A program made the translations under genes and the position numbers. The notes under the pieces were generated by a model. It worked only from the letters and a program-made list of their open reading frames with translations, was not told where the DNA came from and did no database searches. Positions 56,576 through 64,000 of a stretch of 64,000 nucleotides of DNA are shown in pieces. Numbering within the stretch: position 1 is the stretch's first letter; each line of letters opens with the position of its first letter. The stretch comes from Bacillota bacterium (GTDB lineage Bacteria; Bacillota; Clostridia; Christensenellales; UBA3700), in NCBI GenBank assembly GCA_023396095.1, contig JAEWXG010000003.1, positions 19,232 to 83,231 on the forward strand. Direction: 5' to 3'.

Positions 56576-57734
56576 CATTTTAAAACTCAACGATATTGAT
56601 AAAGTTGTAACTAATATTTTACCAAGTGAAAAATATACTATTACAAAAGACTGCAAAAATCCAGACGCAATAATCTTAAGAAGTTTTGATTTACACGGCT
56701 ATGAGTTTAACGATAATCTACTAGCTGTTGCTAGAGCTGGCGCAGGAACAAATAATGTTCCTATTAATGAATTAACTGCTAAAGGTATTCCTGTATTTAA
56801 TTCTCCAGGGGCCAATGCCAACGCCGTAAAAGAATTAGTATTCTGCGCAATGTTATCATCAGCAAGAAATTATGTAGATGCAGTTAATTGGACAAACTCT
56901 ATTCCTGACACAGTTGATGATATTAACTCATACGTTGAAAGTGGCAAAAAACAATTCATAGGGCCAGAATTAATAGGCAAAACACTTGGTGTTATTGGAT
57001 TAGGCGCAATTGGAAGAATGGTTGCCAATACAGCTATAAGTTTAGGAATGAAAGTTCTTGGCTATGACCCATATATCAGCATTGATGGAGCTTGGTCTTT
57101 ATCAAGCAATGTTATTCATATCACTGACATTAACAAAATATTTAAAGAGTCAGATTTTATTACGTTACACGTTCCACTAACGGATGCAACTAGAGAATTA
57201 ATTTGTGAATCTTCAATCTCTAAAATGAAATCTAATTGCACTATTTTAAATTTCGCAAGAGGCGAACTAGTTAATAATGATGATGTAATTAACGCAATAA
57301 ACAATAAAAAGATTAAATCTTTAGTTACTGATTTTGCAGATAAAAGATTTATAAAGATTAAGGACATCTTAGTTACACCACATCTTGGAGCATCAACTAA
57401 AGAAGCTGAGACAGAATGTGCAAAGATGGCAGCAAACGAGCTAAAAGATTATATTGAAAATGGTAATATAACAAATAGCGTCAACTATCCTTGTGTTGCT
57501 TCTCCAAGAAATGGGAAAACAAGAATAACAATATTGCATAAAAATATTTCAAATATGATTGCTCGTGCAACTGCATATTTCTCAAGCAAAAATATCAATA
57601 TAGATAATATTTTATCATCTAGTAAAAACGATATTGCATATATGATGATTGATATCGATGGAGATATTTCGGATAATGCAATTAAAGAATTGTCAGAAGA
57701 GCAAGGTTTCTTAAAAATAAGAATATTAAGATAA
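56568..57734 (+). CDS. serA: D-3-phosphoglycerate dehydrogenase
   Basis: 388 residues from the ATG at 56568, which overlaps the serC stop by 8 bp; GGAG is 11 nt upstream. NAD-binding GVIGLGAIGR near residue 143, LHVPLTDATREL, NFARGELV and DFADKRF then PHLGAST give the D-2-hydroxyacid dehydrogenase core. The C-terminal ACT domain (ITILHKNISNMIARATAY) is the short serine-feedback type. serB is not in this window. Confidence 0.96.
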   Translation: MYNILKLNDIDKVVTNILPSEKYTITKDCKNPDAIILRSFDLHGYEFNDNLLAVARAGAGTNNVPINELTAKGIPVFNSPGANANAVKELVFCAMLSSARNYVDAVNWTNSIPDTVDDINSYVESGKKQFIGPELIGKTLGVIGLGAIGRMVANTAISLGMKVLGYDPYISIDGAWSLSSNVIHITDINKIFKESDFITLHVPLTDATRELICESSISKMKSNCTILNFARGELVNNDDVINAINNKKIKSLVTDFADKRFIKIKDILVTPHLGASTKEAETECAKMAANELKDYIENGNITNSVNYPCVASPRNGKTRITILHKNISNMIARATAYFSSKNINIDNILSSSKNDIAYMMIDIDGDISDNAIKELSEEQGFLKIRILR

Positions 57735-57970
57735 ATTAACTTAGAAAAACAATATTATTTTTTACACGGCAAATAAATATCTTCTATAATTAGATTTGAA
57801 AGGTAAGCCATATTGTTTTTTATATATTGAAAAACTTATAATTTTTTCGCACACTAAATTTGTATAATATTCTACAAATTATTATTATGATTAAAACTAA
57901 ATATATTTTCGTTTACTTTTAACTGGTTTTTTTTTAGTTGATATAAAAATATTCTTCTTTTTGTTTTGCT

Positions 57971-60322
57971 CTATTCATCATATTTGTCTGACAAATACTC
58001 GTATTTTTCTTGATCTTCAATCGCTTGATAACGTGCCACTTTTTTATCGCGCCGTTTATCATGATGTTGTTTTATTTGTTTTAATAACCCAATCTTAAAT
58101 TTATTTGCAAATATTACAGGTTCCTGTACTTCCTTAGCAAAAGTAACTAATATCGCTGGTAACAACAAAATAACAAGAACAGCACTAATTATAGCTCCTC
58201 TTCCAATTAACTCTGTTAGCTGCTTAATTATTAAATTTTTAGCAACCATAGATACACTCAAGCAAGCTCCCGCTATTATACTTGCTGATGTAGTAATAGA
58301 CATCCCGGTTTCTACCGTAGCCTCATAGCCCGCTCGCTTTACACCCATTTCTTGTTTCTTCCTCTGATAAGTAACCGTATACAAAATAGCATAATCTACT
58401 GTTGCCCCTAATTGAACTGCGCTGATAATAATATATGCCATAAAATTAATTGGAACTTTTGTTAAATATGAGATTGCTAAATTCATAAATATACCCAGCT
58501 CGATAATAGCAATTAGTAGAACAGATATTTTAAAAGACTTTAAAGTAAATATTAAAATTATTAGGATAGCTAAAATGGAGACTAAACTTACTATTTTAAA
58601 ATCTTGAGGTGTAATTTCTGCTAAATCTTTTACAGATTGCGCTGTTCCAGTCATGTACACTTTTGCAGGTTTCCCCTCATATTCATAATATGTTGCTAAA
58701 TTATTCTTTTTGGCTTCTTCCCCAAAGTACTTGTCCGTCAATTCTTGAATTTGTCTTAAAACTTCTTCTGCTTCTTTACTTTCAGAAACTACCTTATCGC
58801 TCATCATTATTGAATAAATAGTATAATGTATTCCCGTATTTATATCCGGTTGCACCATCTGTGAAAAAAATTCTGAAGTTGTTAAGTTTCTACTAACAAA
58901 CCCATCCAACACAATATTCCCTTCAGGCAACATGCTATATAGTCCCATAATATGACTAACATTTTTAATTTGCTTAATTTCTTTAGCAAACTCTCTTTGT
59001 GTTTCTAAATTCTCTATCCCATTTTTTACTGGTACTATTGTTATTATTGAATTTCCAATTGTGTTAACTGTTTGTTGCAGTTTTGTTGGATTCGGATTAG
59101 ATAATCCCATCTCCATATAACTATATTTCACTTTACTTTGCATAATCATTGTAGGCAAAATAAACAATAGCATTAAAATAAACAACTTTTTATTATTTTT
59201 AACAGAAAATGACCCGACTTTATTAAATCTAGGAACTAATATTCTATGACTATACTTCTTTAAAGGTTTTCTAAAAATTAAAATCAAACACGGTTGCAAT
59301 ATGATTACTGTAACCATGCTCAAAAAAACACCTTTTGCCAACACTCTTCCTATATCGGCTCCCATTGTAAACTGCATGAAAAATAGCGCAATAAACCCAA
59401 AAACAGTTGTTAAAGCAGAAGAAAAAACTGTCGAGAAAGTTTTACCGATAGCTCTTCTCATTGCCTCTAGATCATCCAAACAAAATTTCTTCTCTGCGTA
59501 ATATGCGTGAATCAAGAAAATAGCATAATCCATTGAAAGACCTAACTGCAACAATGCAGAAACAGCCAAAGTAACTGTTGATATTTCACCAAAGATTATA
59601 TTCGTTCCCATATTGAGAATAATGGAAACCCCTAATGTTAACAATAAAATTATTGGTTCAATAACTGATGTAGTAGTTAACAATAAGATAAGGAAAATAA
59701 TTAGAAGCCCTATAATTAAAAATTTCCATATTTCGCCAAACACACTATTAAATATATCTCTTGTGAGAGCAGAACTCCCTCCAAAATGGTATTCAAGACT
59801 TGTATTAGTCTTCTTGTACTCTTGCACAATAGAATCAATTTCATTTAATGCTTTTGTCGCTTCATTAGAAGAACTAGGAACATCGAGAAAAAGCATTAAA
59901 ACATAACATTGATCTTTATCATCAATTTTAGGGTGAAAGATGCTCATAATTTCTTCATTGGCAGTAATATCCCCTGATAAAGCTTGCATAATATCATTAT
60001 TGCCCAACGCAGATATCGAACCATACCACATTACGCCACCTTCTTTTCTAACACCTTTTACTTGTGAAATTTCATTAACTAATTTTTCCACGTCAGATTC
60101 TTGCATGCCATTGATACCCAATGTCGCATCTCCCTGCATACCAAAATTATCAACTAGAAATTGAATTCCTTGTTTCGTCGGTTTATGAGATGGCAAATAT
60201 GAAATCATATCTGAATTAATTTTCACAAAAAAGAAAGCAACCCCAGATATCAACATTAAAATGCTGACAATAATTAAAATTGCTACTCTATTTTTTACTA
60301 TGAAATTAGATAATCTTTTCAT
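57971..60322 (-). CDS. MMPL/RND-family transporter
   Basis: 783 residues in two halves, each with a large extracellular domain and a six-helix block. GLSMDYAIFLIHAYYAEK and GATVDYAILYTVTYQRKK are the paired MMPL motifs with the acidic residue in helix 4 or 10. Both halves have TTxxGF or TTSASI stretches. The C-terminal cytosolic tail is Lys/Arg-rich. It probably exports lipids or hydrophobic compounds by proton motive force. A 26-bp inverted repeat just upstream may be its operator. Confidence 0.9.
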   Translation of the reverse strand: MKRLSNFIVKNRVAILIIVSILMLISGVAFFFVKINSDMISYLPSHKPTKQGIQFLVDNFGMQGDATLGINGMQESDVEKLVNEISQVKGVRKEGGVMWYGSISALGNNDIMQALSGDITANEEIMSIFHPKIDDKDQCYVLMLFLDVPSSSNEATKALNEIDSIVQEYKKTNTSLEYHFGGSSALTRDIFNSVFGEIWKFLIIGLLIIFLILLLTTTSVIEPIILLLTLGVSIILNMGTNIIFGEISTVTLAVSALLQLGLSMDYAIFLIHAYYAEKKFCLDDLEAMRRAIGKTFSTVFSSALTTVFGFIALFFMQFTMGADIGRVLAKGVFLSMVTVIILQPCLILIFRKPLKKYSHRILVPRFNKVGSFSVKNNKKLFILMLLFILPTMIMQSKVKYSYMEMGLSNPNPTKLQQTVNTIGNSIITIVPVKNGIENLETQREFAKEIKQIKNVSHIMGLYSMLPEGNIVLDGFVSRNLTTSEFFSQMVQPDINTGIHYTIYSIMMSDKVVSESKEAEEVLRQIQELTDKYFGEEAKKNNLATYYEYEGKPAKVYMTGTAQSVKDLAEITPQDFKIVSLVSILAILIILIFTLKSFKISVLLIAIIELGIFMNLAISYLTKVPINFMAYIIISAVQLGATVDYAILYTVTYQRKKQEMGVKRAGYEATVETGMSITTSASIIAGACLSVSMVAKNLIIKQLTELIGRGAIISAVLVILLLPAILVTFAKEVQEPVIFANKFKIGLLKQIKQHHDKRRDKKVARYQAIEDQEKYEYLSDKYDE

Positions 60323-60355
60323 AATTTACCCACTTCAAAATTAATAATCGTTTAT

Positions 60356-60381
60356 ATAATAATAACGCATGTTATTATTAT
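60356..60381 (-). promoter_or_regulatory. Perfect inverted repeat upstream of the MMPL gene, candidate operator
   Basis: ATAATAATAAC (60356-60366) and GTTATTATTAT (60371-60381), with GCAT between, 34 bp before the MMPL ATG. Size and symmetry suit a TetR- or MarR-type regulator, often paired with MMPL pumps. None is encoded near it in this window. Confidence 0.5.
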
Positions 60382-60614
60382 TTTGAAACATTTTATTGAT
60401 TAAAAAAAATTTTTACATAATTTTACAATTCATATAGTTTTTACAGCAATCTTCTAATCATTAACTACGGATAGATTCTTACAAACATTAAACATTCACA
60501 CTGAATGTAAGCTAATTTTTATCAATATCTTTTTATACTTCTTTTAAACATACATATATATAATATTAATCATTAATTTACTATCTCATTTTTGGAATAT
60601 AAAATTTATACAAT

Positions 60615-60648
60615 AAAAAAAGTTCAAAGTGAACTTCGAACTTTTTTT
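60615..60648 (-). terminator. pckG terminator
   Basis: AAAAAAGTTC (60616-60625) and GAACTTTTTT (60638-60647), with an alternative inner stem AAGTTC/GAACTT; minus strand ends in a T run, 20 bp past the pckG stop. The rest of the 345-bp gap holds the MMPL operator and AT-rich sequence. Confidence 0.8.
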
Positions 60649-60667
60649 CTTTTCAATATTTAGAAAA

Positions 60668-62437
60668 TTATTGATTTAATCTCTTTTCTAGTTGATCAGC
60701 TTCATGTGCTAATTCTTTTGGCAACTTATCGCCAAACTTTTTATAGAATTCACGAATTCCTTCCAATTCTTTTTTCCAAGTATCTACATCTATGCTTAAC
60801 AATTCTCTTACTACATTTGAATCTAAATTTAAATCTTCTAAATTCAAGTCTCTTGCAAATGGAATATATCCAATTGGTGTTTCTTGAGCATCAACTTTTC
60901 CTTCAATTCTCTTAATCATCCAGTCTAAAACTCTCATATTGTCACCAAATCCTGGCCATATAAAATTGCCTTGATCGTCAGTTCTAAACCAGTTAACATG
61001 GAAAAACTTTGGTTGCTTATCTTCATCAATCATTTTTCCCATTTCCAACCAATGTTTAAAATAGTCTCCCATATTATATCCGCAGAATGGCAACATAGCC
61101 ATTGGATCTCTTCTTACTACTCCTACAGCTCCAGAAGCAGCAGCTGTTGTTTCAGAAGCCATAATTGAACCTGTAAACACACCATTTTGCCAATTGCGTG
61201 CTTGATATACTAATGGAGCAGTTTTAGCTCTTCTCCCACCAAAAATAAATGCAGAAATTGGAACTCCATCCGGATTTTCAAACTCAGAACTAATACAAGG
61301 ACAGTTAATTGCTGGAGCTGTAAATCTACTATTTGGATGAGCACCTTTTTCAGTCGCTGTATCTGGATCCCATGGTCTTCCCTTCCAATCTGTTGCATTG
61401 TGTGGAGGATTTTTGTCTAAGCCTTCCCACCATACAGTATTATTCTCATTGTTTTGTACAACATTTGTAAAAATTGTATTCTTCATAGTTGCCGCTAATG
61501 CATTAGGATTTGATTTTACGCTTGTTCCTGGAGCAACTCCAAAAAATCCATTTTCAGGATTTATTGCGTGCAAATATCCGTCCTTACCTTTTCTAATCCA
61601 AGCAATATCGTCACCGACAGTCCATACTTTATATCCTTTATCCAAATATGACTTTGGAGGAATAAGCATTGCTAAATTGGTTTTTCCACAAGCAGATGGG
61701 AATGCCGCTGCCATATATACAATTTTCTTATCTGGCTTTTCTACTCCCAAAATCAACATATGTTCTGCCATCCATTTTTCATTCTTTCCTTGATATGAAG
61801 CAATTCTCAATGCAAAACATTTCTTTCCTAATAATACATTTCCGCCATATCCGCTATTAACAGATATAATAGTATTATCCTCTGGAAAATGACAAATATA
61901 TCTCTTCTCTTCATCAATATCACATTTAGCGTGAGTCCCTCTAACAAAGTCATTACTACTTCCAAGAGCATCTAACACAGCTTGTCCAACTCTTGCCATT
62001 ATTCTCATATTAAGAACAACATAAATTGAATCTGTAATTTCGATACCAATCTTTGATAATTTTGAACCTACAGGACCCATTGAATATGGGATTACATACA
62101 TTGTTCTTCCTTTATATGCATCTTTTAAAATTCCTTTCAACATTGCATATGCTTCTTTAGGATCTTTCCAGTTATTTGTTGGGCCAGCATCCTCTTCTTT
62201 CCTGCTGCAAATAAATGTTCTACCTTCAACACGAGCAACATCGTTCACCTTAGTTCTATGCAAATAGCAACCAGGCAATTTATCTTGGTTTAATTTGATA
62301 ATTTCCCCAGATTTTTCTGCAATTTCTTCAAGCTTCTTATATAACTCTTGAGAACCATCAATCCAAACAATTTCATCTGGATTACAAAGTGTTTTAACTT
62401 CTTCAACATAGGCTAATACGTGTTTATTTTTTGTCAT
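60668..62437 (-). CDS. pckG: Phosphoenolpyruvate carboxykinase (GTP)
   Basis: 589 residues. MAAAFPSACGKTNLAML near residue 245 holds the GTP-type P-loop, followed by GDDIAWIRKGKDGYLHAINPE and FGVAPGTS. KHWLEMGK and WFRTDDQGNFIWPGFGDN are also characteristic. It interconverts oxaloacetate + GTP with PEP + GDP + CO2. GTP-type enzymes are less usual in Bacillota, which commonly use the ATP type. With PPDK (8295) it gives a PEP-pyruvate-oxaloacetate node. Confidence 0.97.
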   Translation of the reverse strand: MTKNKHVLAYVEEVKTLCNPDEIVWIDGSQELYKKLEEIAEKSGEIIKLNQDKLPGCYLHRTKVNDVARVEGRTFICSRKEEDAGPTNNWKDPKEAYAMLKGILKDAYKGRTMYVIPYSMGPVGSKLSKIGIEITDSIYVVLNMRIMARVGQAVLDALGSSNDFVRGTHAKCDIDEEKRYICHFPEDNTIISVNSGYGGNVLLGKKCFALRIASYQGKNEKWMAEHMLILGVEKPDKKIVYMAAAFPSACGKTNLAMLIPPKSYLDKGYKVWTVGDDIAWIRKGKDGYLHAINPENGFFGVAPGTSVKSNPNALAATMKNTIFTNVVQNNENNTVWWEGLDKNPPHNATDWKGRPWDPDTATEKGAHPNSRFTAPAINCPCISSEFENPDGVPISAFIFGGRRAKTAPLVYQARNWQNGVFTGSIMASETTAAASGAVGVVRRDPMAMLPFCGYNMGDYFKHWLEMGKMIDEDKQPKFFHVNWFRTDDQGNFIWPGFGDNMRVLDWMIKRIEGKVDAQETPIGYIPFARDLNLEDLNLDSNVVRELLSIDVDTWKKELEGIREFYKKFGDKLPKELAHEADQLEKRLNQ

Positions 62438-62587
62438 AAATCTTTAGCAAATTTACCATAACTTACGGCACAAAGTTATAATAAATATATCTTCTTCTCC
62501 TAAAAACGTTTATTTTTATTTTGTGTGCCACAAAGAGTAAAAATTTAAATTTTTAATTATGAATTTATAAAAATCACAATTGCTTTT

Positions 62588-62615
62588 AGTATAGCATTTT
62601 AATGCAATTTGTCAA
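62588..62615 (-). promoter_or_regulatory. pckG: Promoter of pckG
   Basis: Minus strand TTGACA (62610-62615), 16-bp spacer, TATACT (62588-62593), about 150 bp before the start. It closely resembles the toxin promoter at 63798 (TTGACAAAT ... AAAATGCTA in both). The 62616-62868 stretch between it and the palindrome holds no gene; I see only small inverted repeats. Confidence 0.6.
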
Positions 62616-62868
62616 ATATTAAACAATCTTAGCCAGGGCTATGTTGGTATGAACTGAAGTTAGGGTTTTTAGTTTATTCTTAAACTTGATCTAGATAATT
62701 TATTTTTTTATAGCTAATCAAGGAAGAATGTTTTTAAAAATATTTTTCTAGAAGGTTAATGCGAACCTTATATTTACATTACAACATATTGTAACTAGAT
62801 ACAATCCCTACCTTTTTCCATAAAATATAGAAACTTTTAAAAATTTGTATTTTTCTTTTGTGTTTTCT

Positions 62869-62890
62869 TACGTTGTACGCGTACAACGTA
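62869..62890. promoter_or_regulatory. 22-bp perfect palindrome with GTACAAC direct repeats
   Basis: TACGTTGTACGCGTACAACGTA is its own reverse complement. It is directly followed by two more partial GTACAAC copies up to 62904, at the toxin stop codon. No T tract, so not a terminator. It could be a dimeric operator, plasmid-style partition site or recombinase core. Confidence 0.5.
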
Positions 62891-62904
62891 CAACACGTAC
62901 AACG

Positions 62905-63663
62905 CTACATTTCTCTTTGATCATCTCTTGATTTTAAATTTTCAATCATCTCATTAAAATTTTGAAATTTCTTTTCTAATAATGTTCTGTTTTCTTTTCT
63001 ATATTGAAAAACATTTTGCAATTCCTTATCGTTTAAAAAGTCTTGAAATTCATCTCTTATTTCAATTATTTCTTTGTTCTTAGTTGCACAACTTAACCTC
63101 TTATCAATATAGATATCTATATTGGACACTACTTGCCACTTTGCAGCTCCTTCTTCTAAAGCGTCAAAATCATTTATAATATTGTAAAATTTACTTTTCC
63201 TGTCATATCTTCGAATTTCTTCTTCTGTAGGATTTGTTTGAGATTTAAAATCATTAATCTCTCTATTTATTTGTTTAACCTTATTAAATCTCGTCAAAAT
63301 TTCTTTCTCAAAAACTTTATTAATAATTTCTTCCTGTTCTATCAATAAAGATCTATATCGACTATCCGGTATATCAAACGCAGATGAATATGTTCCATCA
63401 ACTAAAGGAATCATATTATTAAATTTTAAATGTCCTAGTGGTTGATTGTCATCATTAAATAAATTATATGTTACATCTGAATCTACATCTCTTGTTGAAT
63501 GAGATAAAGGAATGGCCCATTTTTGGCCGTCATCATCTAAAAGCACTGCTACATTAGGTCTCTCTTTTCTATTAGGATGATTTATCATAACTCTTCCATC
63601 AATTGAATGTAAATAATCCAAATAATCCTTATTTATTACAACTATGTCTTGATATAAAAGCAT
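62905..63663 (-). CDS. toxN: ToxN/AbiQ-family endoribonuclease toxin (type III TA) with C-terminal extension
   Basis: 252 residues. VINKDYLDYLHSIDGRV, KERPNVAVLL, KWAIPLSHST, LGHLKFNNMIPLVDGTY and RYRSLLIEQEEIINK align in order with the ToxN/AbiQ/CptN fold (RPF/YxxxL, APLSSPK, NNMIP). FYNIINDFDALEEGAAKW resembles the family's end, after which about 80 extra residues of charged helix follow. Family knowledge: these toxins cut mRNA and are held inactive in a complex with RNA repeats they process themselves. Here a terminator and two 37-nt repeats lie directly upstream. GGAGG is 4 nt from the ATG. Confidence 0.85.
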   Translation of the reverse strand: MLLYQDIVVINKDYLDYLHSIDGRVMINHPNRKERPNVAVLLDDDGQKWAIPLSHSTRDVDSDVTYNLFNDDNQPLGHLKFNNMIPLVDGTYSSAFDIPDSRYRSLLIEQEEIINKVFEKEILTRFNKVKQINREINDFKSQTNPTEEEIRRYDRKSKFYNIINDFDALEEGAAKWQVVSNIDIYIDKRLSCATKNKEIIEIRDEFQDFLNDKELQNVFQYRKENRTLLEKKFQNFNEMIENLKSRDDQREM

Positions 63664-63671
63664 AAATCCTC

Positions 63672-63703
63672 CAAAAAAAATACATCCTCATATTTGGATG
63701 TAT
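63672..63703 (-). terminator. Attenuating terminator between toxI repeats and toxN
   Basis: Minus strand stem ATACATCC / GGATGTAT (63696-63703 with 63680-63687), 8-nt loop, then eight T. Its place between antitoxin repeats and toxin gene is standard for type III loci, where it limits toxin transcription. Confidence 0.85.
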
Positions 63704-63791
63704 AAATGCAATTTTTCATCCAGTTTTTACTGCTCCTGGCAAACACATTTATTCATCCAGTTTTTACTGCTCCTGGCAAACACATTTTTAG
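63704..63791 (-). ncRNA. toxI: ToxI-like antitoxin RNA
   Basis: The transcript would start near 63791, run through two 37-nt repeats and stop at the hairpin. Type III antitoxins are short tandem RNA repeats folding into pseudoknots, usually 34-48 nt per unit and 2-6 copies. Two units is at the low end. Sequence is new to me, so assignment rests on position. Confidence 0.75.
63715..63788 (-). repeat. Two 37-nt tandem repeats
   Basis: 63715-63751 and 63752-63788 match at 36 of 37 positions. On the minus strand the unit holds GTTTGCCAGGAGCAG and AAAAACTGGATGAA: CCAG of the first can pair with CTGG of the second. Repeats are contiguous without spacers. Confidence 0.9.
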
Positions 63792-63797
63792 AACTCT

Positions 63798-63825
63798 ATT
63801 TTAGCATTTTACTTTCATTTGTCAA
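63798..63825 (-). promoter_or_regulatory. Promoter of the toxI-toxN locus
   Basis: Minus strand TTGACA (63820-63825), 16-bp spacer, TAAAAT (63798-63803); transcription would start right at the first repeat. Confidence 0.75.
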
Positions 63826-63880
63826 ACATGGTTGAAATAAAAAACACAAAAGAAATAACGGACTAGGTAAAATAATGAGG

Positions 63881-64000
63881 TGAACCCAAAAAGTTGGACA
63901 ATCCAGAAAGGAGGTTCAACAAATGCGTTTAGATTATGATACAAGGTTAGAAATTTATTTAGAAAACAAATTAAAAGGGGAAAAAGCAGGTTTTCTTGCA
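63881..64000 (+). mobile_element. Left end of an IS3-family insertion sequence
   Basis: TGAACCCAAAAAGTTGGACA (63881-63900) is a typical IS3-family terminal repeat (starts TG, contains AAAGTTGGAC). A transposase orfA begins 22 bp inside. The rest of the element and its right end lie outside the window, so target duplication cannot be tested. Confidence 0.8.
63923..64000 (+). CDS. IS3-family transposase OrfA, partial
   Basis: ATG at 63923 with AGGAGG 7 nt upstream reads MRLDYDTRLEIYLENK and then LKGEKAGFLA up to the window edge. This is the usual helix-turn-helix start of an IS3 OrfA. Truncated only by the window. Confidence 0.75.
   Translation, partial: MRLDYDTRLEIYLENKLKGEKAGFLA

Noticed and set aside
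57735..57970. Structured RNA between serA and the MMPL gene
   Set aside because: Only weak long-range AT pairings; no conserved motif recognised.
62869..62890. toxN terminator
   Set aside because: No T run follows on the minus strand and the palindrome has no loop.
63715..63788. CRISPR array
   Set aside because: The two repeats are contiguous with no spacers, and a ToxN-family gene with its terminator follows. Type III antitoxin repeats explain it.

Overview
The window is AT-rich DNA (roughly 30% GC in most genes) with strong GGAGG-type ribosome binding sites, short intergenic gaps and intrinsic terminators. This, together with PgpH, RibU-type ECF transport, pyruvate formate-lyase, PPDK and TrhP/TrmR, points to an anaerobic or fermentative Bacillota, most likely an uncultured clostridial lineage. 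I cannot place it further from sequence alone. Nearly all genes lie on the minus strand. I saw no rRNA or tRNA genes.

Layout by region. 0-2.3 kb: a GT-C-like membrane lipoprotein. 2.4-8.2 kb: an accessory patch, partly richer in GC. It holds a decayed DUF4143 ATPase joined to an hsdM stub, an intact AbiEi/AbiEii pair, two truncated IS21-type istA remnants, a complete DUF4143 ATPase, and a second divergent copy of the 3' end of ppdK. 8.3-18.3 kb: ppdK, then a housekeeping operon pepF-dnaB-pgpH-ybeY-era-recO. 18.5-23.3 kb: PTS EIIC-like protein, patatin, and a membrane protein with a decayed M28 peptidase fold. 23.4-28.3 kb: a compact five-gene operon (SCP2-like, class III aminotransferase, split transketolase, SCP2-like) with a clear promoter and terminator. 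28.5-31.8 kb: an ECF sigma factor with two RsgI-like membrane partners. 31.9-45 kb: rubrerythrin, a giant transglutaminase-domain lipoprotein, PI-PLC, a phosphoribosyltransferase, an antiporter, MscS and pyruvate formate-lyase with its activase. 45-57.7 kb: small lipoproteins, ribU under an FMN riboswitch, der, an unusual NAD synthetase, the wobble-uridine pair trhP/trmR, and serC-serA. 58-62.4 kb: an MMPL exporter and GTP-dependent PEP carboxykinase.

62.6-64 kb is again accessory. It contains what looks like a complete type III toxin-antitoxin locus on the minus strand: a strong promoter, two 37-nt tandem repeats (toxI-like RNA), a short intrinsic terminator, then a ToxN/AbiQ-family gene with an unusual C-terminal extension. 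A 22-bp perfect palindrome lies just past the toxin stop codon. The left end of an IS3-family element begins about 55 bp upstream of the toxin promoter and runs off the window.

The best candidates for new biology are this type III TA variant, the SCP2/aminotransferase/transketolase operon, the NAD synthetase whose glutaminase cysteine appears replaced by serine, the RsgI-like two-protein sigma system, and the duplicated ppdK-tail/terminator/istA module around a foreign ATPase gene.
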